From positions 558,001 to 622,000 of the forward strand of contig NZ_SMFO01000001.1 in NCBI RefSeq assembly GCF_004349145.1: 64,000 bases of DNA, read 5' to 3'. Source of the DNA: Flavobacterium hiemivividum (GTDB lineage Bacteria > Bacteroidota > Bacteroidia > Flavobacteriales > Flavobacteriaceae). The translations under genes were made by a program, and so were the position numbers. Shown piece by piece: positions 26,880 to 35,892 of this stretch. The notes under the pieces were generated by a model. It was not told where the DNA came from. It was given only the letters and a program-made list of their open reading frames with translations, and made no database searches. Each line of letters opens with the position of its first letter. Position 1 is the stretch's first letter.

Positions 26880-28568
26880 ATGCGTTGGACTATAAAACCA
26901 AAACCTTCTGAAGAAAAAATCAAGCATTTGGCGCAAGCCCTGAATGTGGAAGATTTTGTGGCGCAGTTATTAGTGCAACGCGGTATTGAAACTTTTGAAG
27001 ATGCTAAGAATTTCTTCAGACCTTCTTTAGACCATTTACACGATCCATACTTAATGAAAGATATGGAAAAAGCAGTCGAACGAATAGAAAAAGCGATTGA
27101 AAATCAGGAACGAATTCTTGTTTTTGGCGATTATGATGTAGATGGAACTACGGCAGTTTCACTCGTTTCTTCTTACTTAAAAAGCTATTATCCTGATGTA
27201 GCAACTTATATTCCGGATCGTTATAAAGAAGGTTATGGTGTTTCATTCATGGGAATTGACTTTGCTGATGACAATGGTTTTTCGTTAATCATTGCTTTAG
27301 ATTGCGGTATAAAATCGATTGATCATGTCGCTTACGCAAAAGAACGAAATATCGATTTCATCATTTGCGATCACCACAGACCCGGAGATACATTACCTGA
27401 TGCGGTTGCGGTTCTCGATCCAAAACGAGACGATTGCAACTATCCCTATGACGAATTATGTGGCTGCGGAATTGGTTTTAAACTGATTCAGGCTTTAGGA
27501 ATAAATAGAAACCAAACTATCACAGACTTAGTTCCCTACTTAGATTTAGTTGCCGCCGCTATTGCTGCCGATATTGTTCCTATGACGGGAGAAAATCGAG
27601 TTTTAGCCCATTTTGGATTACAAGTTATTAATAGCGATCCGAGACCCGGAATCAGAGCTTTGATACATCAAATAAAAAAACAAACTTTAGATATTACCGA
27701 TGTCGTTTTTATCATCGCTCCAAGAATTAATGCCGCTGGTCGCATCAAACACGGAAATCATGCAGTCGAATTACTAACCGAATTTGATTTTGACCAAGCG
27801 CAACAATTCGCTTCCGAAATTGAAGCTTATAATTCGGAACGCAAAGATTTAGACAAATTAATTACCAAAGAAGCCTTAAAACAAATCGACGAAAACAATG
27901 AAAAAGAGCGATTTACATCTGTAGTTTTTCAAGAAGATTGGCACAAAGGAGTAATCGGAATTGTTGCTTCTCGATTGATTGAAACGTATTATCGTCCTAC
28001 TTTGGTTTTTACAAAAAGCGGCGATAAATATGCTGCTTCAGCACGTTCTGTAAAAGGTTTTGATGTGTATAATGCACTTGAAGCTTGCTCGGACCATTTG
28101 GAACAATTTGGCGGACACATGTACGCGGCTGGAATGACATTGGCAGCAGAAAACTATTCTGTTTTCAAAGAAGCATTCGAAAAAGAGGTCGAAAAAACCA
28201 TTCATCCAGATATGTTAATGCCTGAAATTGCGATCGATGCTGAAATCAATTTTTCTGATATTACACCAAAATTAATCCGGATTCTAAAGCAATTCGAACC
28301 TTTTGGACCAATGAATATGACACCTACTTTTTTGACAAAAGACGTTAAAGATACGGGCTACGGAAAACTAATGGGTCAAGAGGACGAACATATACGTCTT
28401 TTTGTAAAGCAAAATGGGAGTGAAGGTATTGCCGCAATTGGTTTTGGATTAGGAGATAAATTTGATTTAACGACCAATCAAAAACCTTTTCAAATGGCAT
28501 ACTGTATAGACGAAAATGAATGGAACGGAAAAGTCTCCATCCAATTAAGATTAAAAAGCATTAAGTAA
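26880..28568 (+). CDS. recJ: Single-stranded-DNA-specific exonuclease RecJ
   Basis: A 5'-3' single-strand exonuclease used in recombination and mismatch repair. 562 residues. DHH-type metal motifs are visible: VFGDYDVDGTTAVSLV near residue 80, IALDCGIKS, and ICDHHRPGD near residue 160. The DHHA1 domain holds SARSVKGFDVYNALEAC and EQFGGHMYAAGMTL, and a C-terminal OB domain follows. Its stop overlaps the start of the MFS gene by one base (TAATG), indicating coupling. Confidence 0.96.
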   Translation: MRWTIKPKPSEEKIKHLAQALNVEDFVAQLLVQRGIETFEDAKNFFRPSLDHLHDPYLMKDMEKAVERIEKAIENQERILVFGDYDVDGTTAVSLVSSYLKSYYPDVATYIPDRYKEGYGVSFMGIDFADDNGFSLIIALDCGIKSIDHVAYAKERNIDFIICDHHRPGDTLPDAVAVLDPKRDDCNYPYDELCGCGIGFKLIQALGINRNQTITDLVPYLDLVAAAIAADIVPMTGENRVLAHFGLQVINSDPRPGIRALIHQIKKQTLDITDVVFIIAPRINAAGRIKHGNHAVELLTEFDFDQAQQFASEIEAYNSERKDLDKLITKEALKQIDENNEKERFTSVVFQEDWHKGVIGIVASRLIETYYRPTLVFTKSGDKYAASARSVKGFDVYNALEACSDHLEQFGGHMYAAGMTLAAENYSVFKEAFEKEVEKTIHPDMLMPEIAIDAEINFSDITPKLIRILKQFEPFGPMNMTPTFLTKDVKDTGYGKLMGQEDEHIRLFVKQNGSEGIAAIGFGLGDKFDLTTNQKPFQMAYCIDENEWNGKVSIQLRLKSIK

Positions 28569-29851
28569 TGAGCTCATTAAAACCGCATAAAAAAGATCCC
28601 TACGCTGCTTTACGATTTAAAGAATTCAACACTTTTTTACTACTGCGTTTTGCCATGGTTTTTGCTTGGTCTATGCAATTCATCATTATCGAATGGCAAG
28701 TTTATAGCATTACCAAAGATCCTCTTTCACTGGGAATTATCGGTTTAATGGAAGTTATTCCAGCTATTTCATTGGCTTTATTTGCCGGACATATCGTAGA
28801 TCAAAAGGAAAAAAAAGGACTACTTGTAAAATGCATCCTCGCTTTTTCTGTAATTAGTTTTGGATTATTTTTATTGACTTGGCCAGTTGTGATAAAGGAT
28901 ATTTCGACAAAAACTATTTTGTATTCTATCTATTTCTTGGTTTTCCTCGGCGGTTTAGTCAGAGCCTTTCTTGGGCCAACCATCTTTTCCTTACTCTCCT
29001 TACTTGTACCTAAAAAAGTATATCCTAATGCAGCGACGTGGAGCAGTTCTGTTTGGCAAATTGCCTCAGTTGCTGGACCAGCGCTTGCAGGATTTTCAAT
29101 TACATTAATTGGAGTACATTGGTCGCTGTGTACTGTTTTTGCTTGCTCGATTTTCGCTTTATTAGCATTATCTCAAATAAAGAAAAAACCAATTCTTAAT
29201 CCTAAAATTGGAGAACCTGTAATGCAAAGTTTATCCGAAGGAATAAAATTTGTATTCAATAATAAGACTGTTTTAGGAGCAATTACATTAGATATGGTAG
29301 CCGTTCTTTTTGGTGGTGCTATAGCACTTCTACCCATTTTTGCTCAAGACATACTAAAAGTAGGCCCAGAAGGCTTCGGTTTTCTTAGAGCCGCTCCCGC
29401 AGTTGGTGCTTTTTTGACCATGATTATCACTGCCTATGTTCCTTTGAGTAAAAATGCCGGGCTAAAACTGCTCTCAGCTATATTTGCTTTTGGAATTTGT
29501 ATTATTGTTTTTGGACTTTCAACCATTTTTTGGGTTTCACTACTTGCCTTATTCTTTAGCGGAGTTTTTGATGGAATTTCAGTAGTTATTCGTCAAACTA
29601 TTTTACAACTGAAAACTCCAGATCATATGCGTGGAAGAGTTTCGGCAGTAAACTCTATGTTTGTAGGATCTTCAAATGAATTAGGAGCTTTTGAAAGTGG
29701 ATTAACCGCTCGCTTAATGGGAACAGTTACTGCCGTTGTTTTTGGCGGAAGCATGACTCTCCTAGTCGTTTTAACCACTGGAATTATTTCGCCATCTTTC
29801 CGAAAACTAGATTTGAGAAAAGATTTAGAGGAGCATGAAAATCAGGAATGA
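28568..29851 (+). CDS. Major facilitator superfamily exporter (EntS-like)
   Basis: 427 residues with about twelve membrane helices. The N-terminal part LRFKEFNTFLLLRFAMVFAWSMQFIIIEW and the motif FAGHIVDQKEKKGLL (MFS loop 2-3) fit the MFS_3 / enterobactin-exporter group. The C-terminal half contains DHMRGRVSAVNSMFVGSSNELGAFESG, characteristic of the same group. The substrate is unknown, and no siderophore genes are nearby. It overlaps recJ by one base. Confidence 0.88.
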   Translation: MSSLKPHKKDPYAALRFKEFNTFLLLRFAMVFAWSMQFIIIEWQVYSITKDPLSLGIIGLMEVIPAISLALFAGHIVDQKEKKGLLVKCILAFSVISFGLFLLTWPVVIKDISTKTILYSIYFLVFLGGLVRAFLGPTIFSLLSLLVPKKVYPNAATWSSSVWQIASVAGPALAGFSITLIGVHWSLCTVFACSIFALLALSQIKKKPILNPKIGEPVMQSLSEGIKFVFNNKTVLGAITLDMVAVLFGGAIALLPIFAQDILKVGPEGFGFLRAAPAVGAFLTMIITAYVPLSKNAGLKLLSAIFAFGICIIVFGLSTIFWVSLLALFFSGVFDGISVVIRQTILQLKTPDHMRGRVSAVNSMFVGSSNELGAFESGLTARLMGTVTAVVFGGSMTLLVVLTTGIISPSFRKLDLRKDLEEHENQE

Positions 29852-29885
29852 TTGCGTTTTATTTAGAATTATTATAAATAATAAC

Positions 29886-29893
29886 TATATTTG
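29886..29893 (+). promoter_or_regulatory. Promoter -7 element for the cysteine-rich small protein
   Basis: TATATTTG matches TAnnTTTG and lies 17 bases before ATG 29910, inside a longer in-frame possibility starting at 29835. It supports the shorter start. Confidence 0.55.
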
Positions 29894-29909
29894 TTTCAAA
29901 CATTTTCAC

Positions 29910-30266
29910 ATGCAAGATATAAAGCAAATATATTACAACGATTCAGGAACTTCTTTCTACTGGAGAAAAGAGAATGACATACTAATCGATAAAGTCCAAT
30001 TGATTTTTAGAGAAACTGGATTTTACTTTAGCCAGTACGAACTTCAGCAATTTAGGAGCTGTATTGAAGAAAGTTATAAATTAAATAACTGTTGCGAAGA
30101 TTGCGAATTAAAAAATAATTGCCGAAAATTTCTATTAAAAACTCCCTGTTCTCAAATTGATTTAGCGGTTTCCATGAAAGAGTTGACCGCCGTAAAAGAC
30201 TTGGTTGAAGGAACTTTATTCAAAATAAATTTAGACGCTTATTTATTTGGCGAAGGAATGAACTAA
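29910..30266 (+). CDS. Small cysteine-rich protein of unknown function
   Basis: 118 residues from ATG 29910. A beta-like N-terminal part (IYYNDSGTSFYWRKENDI...VQLIFRETGFYFS) is followed by a cysteine cluster CCEDCELKNNCRKFLLKTPC and a C-terminal helix-strand (ELTAVKDLVEGTLFKINLDAYLFG). The Cys spacing could hold zinc or an iron-sulfur centre. It looks like a conserved Bacteroidota family of unknown function. Its last four bases overlap the convergent lpxH. Confidence 0.75.
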   Translation: MQDIKQIYYNDSGTSFYWRKENDILIDKVQLIFRETGFYFSQYELQQFRSCIEESYKLNNCCEDCELKNNCRKFLLKTPCSQIDLAVSMKELTAVKDLVEGTLFKINLDAYLFGEGMN

Positions 30267-31015
30267 TATACTTTTATTTCGAATGTTTCACCATCGAAAA
30301 CTCCATAAGTGAAATAGCTAATCCAATCTCCCAGATTCACATATTCTGAATTTTCTCCTACACTCACTTTCATTGGTAGGTGACGGTGTCCAAAAATAAG
30401 ATAGTTGTAATGTTTGGTTTCCAATTTTCTTTTCGAATAAAGGATTAGCCATTCGTTGTCTTCACCTAGAAAAGTAACATCTTCAGCACCCGAAATTAAT
30501 TTATTTTTTACGGATAGATATTGTGCCAAACGAACACCAATATCAGGATGCAGCCATCTGAACAGCCATTTTGAGAATGGATTGGTAAACACTTTTTTCA
30601 TTCGTTTGTATCCCATATCACCGGGACCTTTTCCGTCGCCATGACCAATTAAGAATGTTTTACCTCCAAAAGTAAATTCTTGATTGTCATGATAAACAGG
30701 AATATTTAATTCTTTTTGGAAGTAATCTTCCATCCATAAATCGTGATTCCCAACGAAAAAATAGATTGGAATTCCGCTGTCTCTTATTTCAGCTAATTTT
30801 CCTAAAACACGAACAAATCCCTTTGGAACAACAGCTTTATATTCGAACCAAAAATCAAACAAATCACCTAATAGAAAAATCGCTTCGGCATCTTCTTTTA
30901 CTTCATCGAGCCAAGCCACAAATCGCTTTTCTCTTGGCAAACTAAGTTCTGCTGTTGGTGCACCAAAATGCTGATCCGAGGCAAAGTATATTTTTTTATT
31001 GTTGGCTAATTGCAT
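30263..31015 (-). CDS. lpxH: UDP-2,3-diacylglucosamine diphosphatase (LpxH-like)
   Basis: Hydrolyses UDP-2,3-diacylglucosamine to lipid X in lipid A synthesis. 250 residues of the calcineurin-like phosphoesterase fold, with metal motifs FASDQHFGAP (DxH), LLGDLFDFWFEY (GDxxD), FVGNHDLW (GNHD), IGHGDGKGPGD and FGHRHLPM. The FDFWFEY segment is typical of the LpxH/LpxH2 group. It is the last gene of a four-gene minus-strand operon (enoyl-CoA hydratase, small membrane protein, queD, lpxH). Confidence 0.92.
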   Translation of the reverse strand: MQLANNKKIYFASDQHFGAPTAELSLPREKRFVAWLDEVKEDAEAIFLLGDLFDFWFEYKAVVPKGFVRVLGKLAEIRDSGIPIYFFVGNHDLWMEDYFQKELNIPVYHDNQEFTFGGKTFLIGHGDGKGPGDMGYKRMKKVFTNPFSKWLFRWLHPDIGVRLAQYLSVKNKLISGAEDVTFLGEDNEWLILYSKRKLETKHYNYLIFGHRHLPMKVSVGENSEYVNLGDWISYFTYGVFDGETFEIKVY

Positions 31016-31038
31016 GAAGCTTAAGTATGGATTGTGGA

Positions 31039-31491
31039 TTACAAATTATCGCTGGCGTACCATTCAGCAAAAGACGAATCTGTTTCTTGTAATTTTAAAG
31101 AAAAAAGCTTGATATCTGCTGGTAATCTACCAATTATTCTTTGTGCAAAATCAATAACCATATTTTCGCTTGTAGGTTGGTAATCAACCAAAATAACATG
31201 ATGACCGCGATTCTTTAATTCGTGCGCTAAATCAACATGCGGAGTAGTTTCATTAAAAACAGTAGCATGATCAAATTGATCTACAATCTCTTCTTTTACA
31301 ATTTTCTTTAAGTCGGTAAAATCGATTACCATTCCAAATTTTACATCATTACGGTTCTCGATAGGGCTGCCAATAACGGTTACAGACAGTTTATAACTAT
31401 GTCCATGAACATTTTTACATTTGCCATCGTAACCATAAAGTGCATGACCGGTTTCGAAACTAAATTTCTTTGTAATTCTGATTTTGCTCAT
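31039..31491 (-). CDS. queD: 6-carboxytetrahydropterin synthase QueD family
   Basis: Second step of queuosine precursor synthesis, converting dihydroneopterin triphosphate to 6-carboxytetrahydropterin. 150 residues. The motifs are FSFETGHAL (zinc His), GKCKNVHGHSYKLSV (catalytic Cys and two zinc His), and the C-terminal LQETDSSFAEW Glu. Slightly longer than E. coli QueD (121), as usual in Bacteroidota. No other queuosine genes are nearby. It lies 23 bases before lpxH. Confidence 0.92.
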   Translation of the reverse strand: MSKIRITKKFSFETGHALYGYDGKCKNVHGHSYKLSVTVIGSPIENRNDVKFGMVIDFTDLKKIVKEEIVDQFDHATVFNETTPHVDLAHELKNRGHHVILVDYQPTSENMVIDFAQRIIGRLPADIKLFSLKLQETDSSFAEWYASDNL

Positions 31492-31526
31492 CTACTTATA
31501 ATTTTGAATGCAAATTTAGTGAATAA

Positions 31527-31706
31527 TTAAACGTTCTTGTCTCTTTTTTTTGCAGAAGCGTACATCCAATAAGCCAAACCCGCCAAAACTACAAATGGAA
31601 TAAAGGAGCCAATAAGCACTCCAATTTGATAAGTACCATCGGGTGCTGTTTTTAATTTCTCAGCAATATTAACTTCTTGCACTAGCAATACTATTTTCAA
31701 TGTCAT
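31527..31706 (-). CDS. 59-residue single-pass membrane protein
   Basis: A short frame whose ATG directly follows the TAG of the enoyl-CoA hydratase gene, with no gap, so it is probably translated by coupling. It reads as a mildly amphipathic N-terminus (MTLKIVLLVQEVNIAEKLKT), a short polar segment (APDGTYQ), a membrane helix (IGVLIGSFIPFVVLAGLAYWM) and a basic tail (YASAKKRDKNV), which predicts a cytoplasmic C-terminus. The length and topology look like genuine coding sequence, but no family is recognised. The function is unknown; queD starts 35 bases downstream. Confidence 0.65.
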   Translation of the reverse strand: MTLKIVLLVQEVNIAEKLKTAPDGTYQIGVLIGSFIPFVVLAGLAYWMYASAKKRDKNV

Positions 31707-32474
31707 CTATTTTTTAAATTGGTTGAGGGCATTTTTGGTGAAATCGGATAAAACTAACTCTCCAGAAATCGCTGCTCTTTTAAGCAATAAGGCATCCCAA
31801 TCTTCCGTTCCTTCCCAGATTATTTTTTTCATTTCTGTTAAAGCTTTAGGATTGTAACTCGATAATTTGGAACTAAAATCAGTAATTGCAGCATCAAGTT
31901 CTTCGATAGTTTCAAAAGTATTAGCATACAAACCTTTGGCGAAAGCCCAATCAGCTGATTTCCATTCGTGCGCTGCCAAAGTCATTTCGGACATTGCCGT
32001 TTTTCCAATTTTCCTCGAAACTGCTGGTTCTATAACGAATGGACCAATTCCTATTGCTAATTCGGAAAGTTTTATGGAGGCATTTTTTGTGGCCAAAACA
32101 TAATCGCAGGCCGCGGCAATACCTACGCCACCTCCTACTGCTTTTCCGTGAATGCGTCCAATAATCAGTTTAGAACACGATCGCATCGCATTAATCAAAT
32201 GGGCAAAACCTGAGAAAAACTGAGTACCTTCTTGTTCACTAGAAACTGCCAACAGTTCGTCAAAAGAAGCACCTGCACAAAATGCTCCCGTTCCTTCGCT
32301 TCGCAAAATAATTACAGAAACTAATTCGTTCGAACTTAAATTACTAAATTCAGCCGTCAATCTGTCCAATAATTCCCTTGGAAAAGAATTACTCGAAGGA
32401 TGACCAAATGTAATCGTTGCTATTTTGTTTTCGATGGTTGTAAAAAGTGAACCAATAGGACTTTGTGATGACAT
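31707..32474 (-). CDS. Enoyl-CoA hydratase/isomerase family protein
   Basis: 255 residues from the start MSSQSPIGSLFTTIENKIATITF; an in-frame ATG 12 codons upstream would extend it. Crotonase-fold features: FGHPSSNSFPRELLDRL, the oxyanion loop GAFCAGASFDELLA, and KLIIGRIHGKAVGGGVGIAAACDYVLA with the second oxyanion Gly. The usual catalytic Glu of hydratases is not obvious in the KLSELAIGIGPF segment. The exact reaction (hydratase, isomerase or PaaG-like) is therefore open. It heads the operon with queD and lpxH. Confidence 0.85.
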   Translation of the reverse strand: MSSQSPIGSLFTTIENKIATITFGHPSSNSFPRELLDRLTAEFSNLSSNELVSVIILRSEGTGAFCAGASFDELLAVSSEQEGTQFFSGFAHLINAMRSCSKLIIGRIHGKAVGGGVGIAAACDYVLATKNASIKLSELAIGIGPFVIEPAVSRKIGKTAMSEMTLAAHEWKSADWAFAKGLYANTFETIEELDAAITDFSSKLSSYNPKALTEMKKIIWEGTEDWDALLLKRAAISGELVLSDFTKNALNQFKK

Positions 32475-32574
32475 ATCAATTATTTTTGGATGTAAAACAA
32501 TAATTCTCAAGAGGTATGTATCTCTTGAAAATCACTAAAAGGGGAATATAAAAAACTCTTTTAGCACATGAAAT

Positions 32575-32606
32575 AAAAAAAGGCTCTGCGAAATTGCAAA
32601 GCCTTT
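32575..32606 (-). terminator. tRNA-Ala terminator
   Basis: On the minus strand AAAGGCTTTGC pairs with GCAGAGCCTTT across AATTTC, followed by a T-run. It lies 12 bases past the tRNA 3' end. Confidence 0.75.
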
Positions 32607-32617
32607 CATTCTCTTGA

Positions 32618-32694
32618 TGGTGGAGAATATCGGATTCGAACCGATCACCTCTTGCCTGCCAGGCAAGCACTCTAGCCAAATGAGCTAATCCCCC
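32618..32694 (-). tRNA. tRNA-Ala (anticodon GGC)
   Basis: The minus strand folds as a full cloverleaf. The acceptor GGGGGAT pairs with ATTCTCC, including a G3-T70 wobble, the alanine identity element. The D-arm is AGCTCATTTGGCTAGAGT. The anticodon stem is CTTGC/GCAAG with loop CTGGCAG (anticodon GGC). The T-loop is GTTCGAATC, and a genome-encoded CCA ends it. It reads GCC and GCU codons. Confidence 0.97.
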
Positions 32695-32704
32695 ATTTAT
32701 GGCA

Positions 32705-32712
32705 CAAATATA
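32705..32712 (-). promoter_or_regulatory. tRNA-Ala promoter, -7 element
   Basis: On the minus strand TATATTTG matches TAnnTTTG, about 10 bases before the tRNA 5' end. Confidence 0.6.
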
Positions 32713-33017
32713 GCATATTATTGGTTTAAAACTAAAAAATTATTTTTATAATTACTTAAAGTAGCACTTAATACTTTTTTAAAATCAAAACGATGCTAGC
32801 AACTAAATCACTTGATAATGAAGCGCATTCGATAGAAGAAATCAATTATTTTAAATTATAAAGAATTCTGAAATTCAATATACAAATACATTTTTAATAT
32901 TAATAATTGAAGAAAACTCAATCATAACTCGCTTGTTCCTAACATTGGCAGTATATTCGCAATCTTAAAATAACGTACTACAAGACACCTACAGTATTTT
33001 ACTAATTTGTATATATT
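32713..33017. other. Non-coding gap upstream of the dicarboxylate symporter
   Basis: An AT-rich gap of about 300 bases. Apart from a candidate sigma-54 promoter at 32945-32962, it contains a small palindrome TGCTAGCA at 32794-32801, which might belong to an activator site. A 22-codon frame (32793-32861) has no supporting evidence. Its length is unusual for this gene-dense window and would suit an enhancer-dependent promoter. Confidence 0.5.
32945..32962 (+). promoter_or_regulatory. Candidate sigma-54 (-24/-12) promoter
   Basis: TTGGCAG-TATAT-TCGCAA carries the invariant GG and GC with exactly 10 bases between them. It differs from the consensus TGGCAC-N5-TTGCA at two positions. It is 56 bases before the symporter ATG, giving a leader of about 45 bases. 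Confidence 0.5.
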
Positions 33018-34193
33018 ATGAAACATTTATTTTCGAACTTACTTTTTAAAGTTTTTATCGCTATTGTTCTAGGTATTGTTTTCGGATTGTATTTACCCGA
33101 ATCTATCAATAGAATATTCTCCACCTTCAACGCTTTCTTCGGACAGTTTTTAAGCTTCTCCATCCCTTTAATTATAATGGGGTTAATCATGCCGGCTATT
33201 TCTGATTTAGGAAAAGGCGCAGGTAAATTATTATTGATAACCGCTGCTATTGCCTATGGGTCGACTTTGTTCTCGGGCTTTATGACTTATTTGATTACGT
33301 CTGGTATATTTCCAGAACTTTTAGCTTCTCATGTTAATGACGTAGCTCAAATTGGCAGTTCAGGACCTGAATTAACTCCTTATTTTAGCATTACAATTCC
33401 GCCAGCATTAGACGTTATGACTTCTCTAGTTTTAGCCTTTGTGATTGGATTAGGACTTTCGTATCAAGAAAAATCAAGCTTAAAATTAGTGGTTAAAGAT
33501 TTTGAGAAGATCATAATGCAATTAATAGAAAACGTGATTGTGCCGTTATTGCCATTATTCATATTAGGTATTTTCGCCAGCATGTCCTTTAGCGGAAAAG
33601 TATTCTCGATTCTTTCCGTTTTTATTAATATTATCGGAGTTATTTTTGCCTTACACATTATATTATTACTGCTACAATACACTATTGCTGGCATCGTTAC
33701 AAAACAGAATCCTTTCAAATTGTTACTAACCATGATGCCTGCTTATTTCACTGCATTAGGAACACAGTCGTCTGCAGCTACTATTCCTGTTACCTTAGAG
33801 CAAACCTTAAAAAATGGAGTTTCTGAAAAAATTGCTGGATTTGTCATACCATTATGCGCAACCATACATCTGTCTGGAAGTACTATGAAAATTACAGCAT
33901 GTGCGATCGCATTAATGATTTTACACGGCATACCGTTTGACTTTACACTATTTGCAGGTTTTATATTTATGCTAGGAATTGCAATGGTTGCCGCACCTGG
34001 AGTTCCTGGTGGAGCAATTATGGCTGCAGTAGGAATATTGCAATCTATGCTAGGATTCAATGAAGAGATGATTGGACTGATGATTGCCTTATATATTGCA
34101 ATGGATAGTTTTGGTACTGCCTGTAATGTTACTGGAGATGGTGCAATTGCTTTAGTTGTTGACAGAATCACTAAGGAAAAATTAGTTGCTTAG
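33018..34193 (+). CDS. Dicarboxylate/amino acid:cation symporter (DAACS family)
   Basis: 391 residues with eight hydrophobic helices and the DAACS signatures. The serine-rich hairpin is FTALGTQSSAATIPVTL near residue 240 (HP1). Helix 7 reads IPLCATIHLSGSTMKITACAIA, in place of the common NMDGT-type motif. HP2 is AAPGVPGGAIMAA, followed by DSFGTACNVTGDGAIALVVD. The family imports C4-dicarboxylates, glutamate/aspartate or serine/threonine with Na+ or H+. The motif variants leave the substrate open. A candidate sigma-54 promoter lies upstream, and a perfect bidirectional terminator follows. Confidence 0.9.
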   Translation: MKHLFSNLLFKVFIAIVLGIVFGLYLPESINRIFSTFNAFFGQFLSFSIPLIIMGLIMPAISDLGKGAGKLLLITAAIAYGSTLFSGFMTYLITSGIFPELLASHVNDVAQIGSSGPELTPYFSITIPPALDVMTSLVLAFVIGLGLSYQEKSSLKLVVKDFEKIIMQLIENVIVPLLPLFILGIFASMSFSGKVFSILSVFINIIGVIFALHIILLLLQYTIAGIVTKQNPFKLLLTMMPAYFTALGTQSSAATIPVTLEQTLKNGVSEKIAGFVIPLCATIHLSGSTMKITACAIALMILHGIPFDFTLFAGFIFMLGIAMVAAPGVPGGAIMAAVGILQSMLGFNEEMIGLMIALYIAMDSFGTACNVTGDGAIALVVDRITKEKLVA

Positions 34194-34233
34194 ATTTAAG
34201 TATTTCAAATATACTTTTTCACAAACTGCATTT

Positions 34234-34282
34234 GATTCTAACAAAAAAACCTCGGCTTTGCCGAGGTTTTTTTGTTAGAATC
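34234..34282. terminator. Perfect bidirectional terminator
   Basis: A 23-base exact inverted repeat (GATTCTAACAAAAAAACCTCGGC and its complement) around TTT contains a GC-rich core flanked by A7 and T7. It separates the convergent symporter and aldehyde dehydrogenase genes and works for both. Confidence 0.92.
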
Positions 34283-34292
34283 AAGGTTTCAA

Positions 34293-35795
34293 TTAAAAGA
34301 ATCCCATTGGTTTTTTGTCGTAAGAGATCAACATGTTTTTCACAACACGGTAATGATCTAATGCCATTTTGTGGTTTTCACGACCAAATCCTGATTCTTT
34401 CACACCACCAAAAGGAGCGTGAGCAGGATAAGTATGATATTGGTTTACCCAAACTCTACCCGCTTGGATAGCACGTGGAACTTGGAATAATTCGTGGGCA
34501 TCACGAGACCAAACACCAGCACCTAATCCGTAAGGAGTATCATTTGCAATAGCGATAGCTTCTTCAGTAGAGCTAAATGTAGTTAAAGCTACAACTGGTC
34601 CAAAAATTTCTTCTTGAAAAACACGCATATTGTTTGTTCCTTTCAGTACTGTTGGTTGGATGTAATATCCTTCAGAAATTTCACCTTCGTAGTTACCAGC
34701 GTCACCACCAGCTAATACTTCAGCACCTTCTTCTTTACCAATTTTGATGTAGTTAAGGATTTTTTCGTACTGTGGTTTAGAAACTTGAGAACCAATCATT
34801 GTTTCAGGATCTAAAGGATTACCTGTTTTGATAGCGCCTAAACGTACTTGCATTCTAGCGATAAAATCATCAGCGATATCTTCGTGAACTAAAATACGAG
34901 TTGGAGCTGTACAAATTTCACCTTGATTAAGAGCAAACATTAACGCTCCTTCGATCGCTTTACTGTAGAAATCATCGTCTTGATCTGCTACTGATGGGAA
35001 GAAAATATTTGGAGATTTTCCACCTAATTCCATTGTTACTGGAATAATGTTTTCAGCTGCATTGTGTAAAACTTTACGTCCTGTTTCAGTAGAACCAGTA
35101 AATGAAAGTTTAGCTACACGGTTTGAAGTTGCTAAAGCTGCACCCGCTTCTGCACCAAAACCAGTTACAATGTTTAATACACCTGCAGGTAAAATATCAC
35201 CTATCAATTCCATTAACATTATTACACTAGTAGGAGTTTGTTCTGCTGGTTTTACAACTGCAGTACAACCTGCTGCTAAAGCTGGAGCAATTTTCCATGC
35301 TAGCATTAACATTGGGAAGTTCCAAGGAATGATTTCACCGACTACTCCAATAGGTTCGTGTAAAACGATACTTACTGTGTTTTTGTCATGCTCAGAGATA
35401 CTTCCTTCGTCTGCACGGATAACTCCAGCAAAATAACGGAAGTGATCAATACAATAAGGGATATCTGCCGCTCTTGATTCACGGATTGGTTTACCGTTAT
35501 CAATAGTTTCTAAGGTTGCCAAGTATTCGAAGTTATCTTCCATTACTTGAGCAATTTTTAACAACATATTGCTACGTTCCGTTGCTGAAGTTACACTCCA
35601 AGTTGGGAATGCTTCATGAGCTGCATCTAAAGCTAGGTCTATGTCTTCTTGAGTTGAACGAGCAGCTTGAGTAAATACTTTTCCATCAACTGGAGATACG
35701 TTATCGAAATACTGACCTTTAACAGGAGCTACGAACTTACCACCAATAAAATTCCCGTATCTTTCTTTGAATACAGGTTTAGTTACATTTGCCAT
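34293..35795 (-). CDS. NAD(P)-dependent aldehyde dehydrogenase, AldB/ExaC type
   Basis: Oxidises aldehydes to acids. 500 residues from the start [21 protein letters not shown], chosen because it matches the family N-terminus and lies about 60 bases after a consensus promoter. Motifs: [20 protein letters not shown], the Rossmann [13 protein letters not shown], the catalytic Glu in [12 protein letters not shown], and the catalytic Cys in [14 protein letters not shown]. The GEICTAPTR form and C-terminal KPMGFF ending are typical of acetaldehyde/propionaldehyde AldB-like enzymes. An AraC-type regulator lies upstream on the same strand, and an inverted repeat overlaps the promoter. Confidence 0.94.
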   Translation of the reverse strand: MANVTKPVFKERYGNFIGGKFVAPVKGQYFDNVSPVDGKVFTQAARSTQEDIDLALDAAHEAFPTWSVTSATERSNMLLKIAQVMEDNFEYLATLETIDNGKPIRESRAADIPYCIDHFRYFAGVIRADEGSISEHDKNTVSIVLHEPIGVVGEIIPWNFPMLMLAWKIAPALAAGCTAVVKPAEQTPTSVIMLMELIGDILPAGVLNIVTGFGAEAGAALATSNRVAKLSFTGSTETGRKVLHNAAENIIPVTMELGGKSPNIFFPSVADQDDDFYSKAIEGALMFALNQGEICTAPTRILVHEDIADDFIARMQVRLGAIKTGNPLDPETMIGSQVSKPQYEKILNYIKIGKEEGAEVLAGGDAGNYEGEISEGYYIQPTVLKGTNNMRVFQEEIFGPVVALTTFSSTEEAIAIANDTPYGLGAGVWSRDAHELFQVPRAIQAGRVWVNQYHTYPAHAPFGGVKESGFGRENHKMALDHYRVVKNMLISYDKKPMGFF

Positions 35796-35862
35796 AATTA
35801 TATATTTAATTTTTAAATTATTTTGATGTAATCTCAAAGAATTGCTTCTTATTAATTACACT

Positions 35863-35892
35863 GCAAATGTATGGCCGGAGTTCCCTTAGCAA
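35863..35892 (-). promoter_or_regulatory. Aldehyde dehydrogenase promoter (-33/-7)
   Basis: Minus strand: TTG at 35892-35890, 18 bases, then TACATTTGC ending at 35863. Both elements fit the Bacteroidota consensus TTG-N(17-23)-TAnnTTTG. Confidence 0.75.

Noticed and set aside
28568..29851. Siderophore exporter as a firm assignment
   Set aside because: Only group-level resemblance to EntS; no siderophore synthesis or receptor genes nearby.
32793..32861. A 22-codon frame in the gap before the symporter
   Set aside because: Too short to judge, no promoter match, no neighbour coupling; likely chance.
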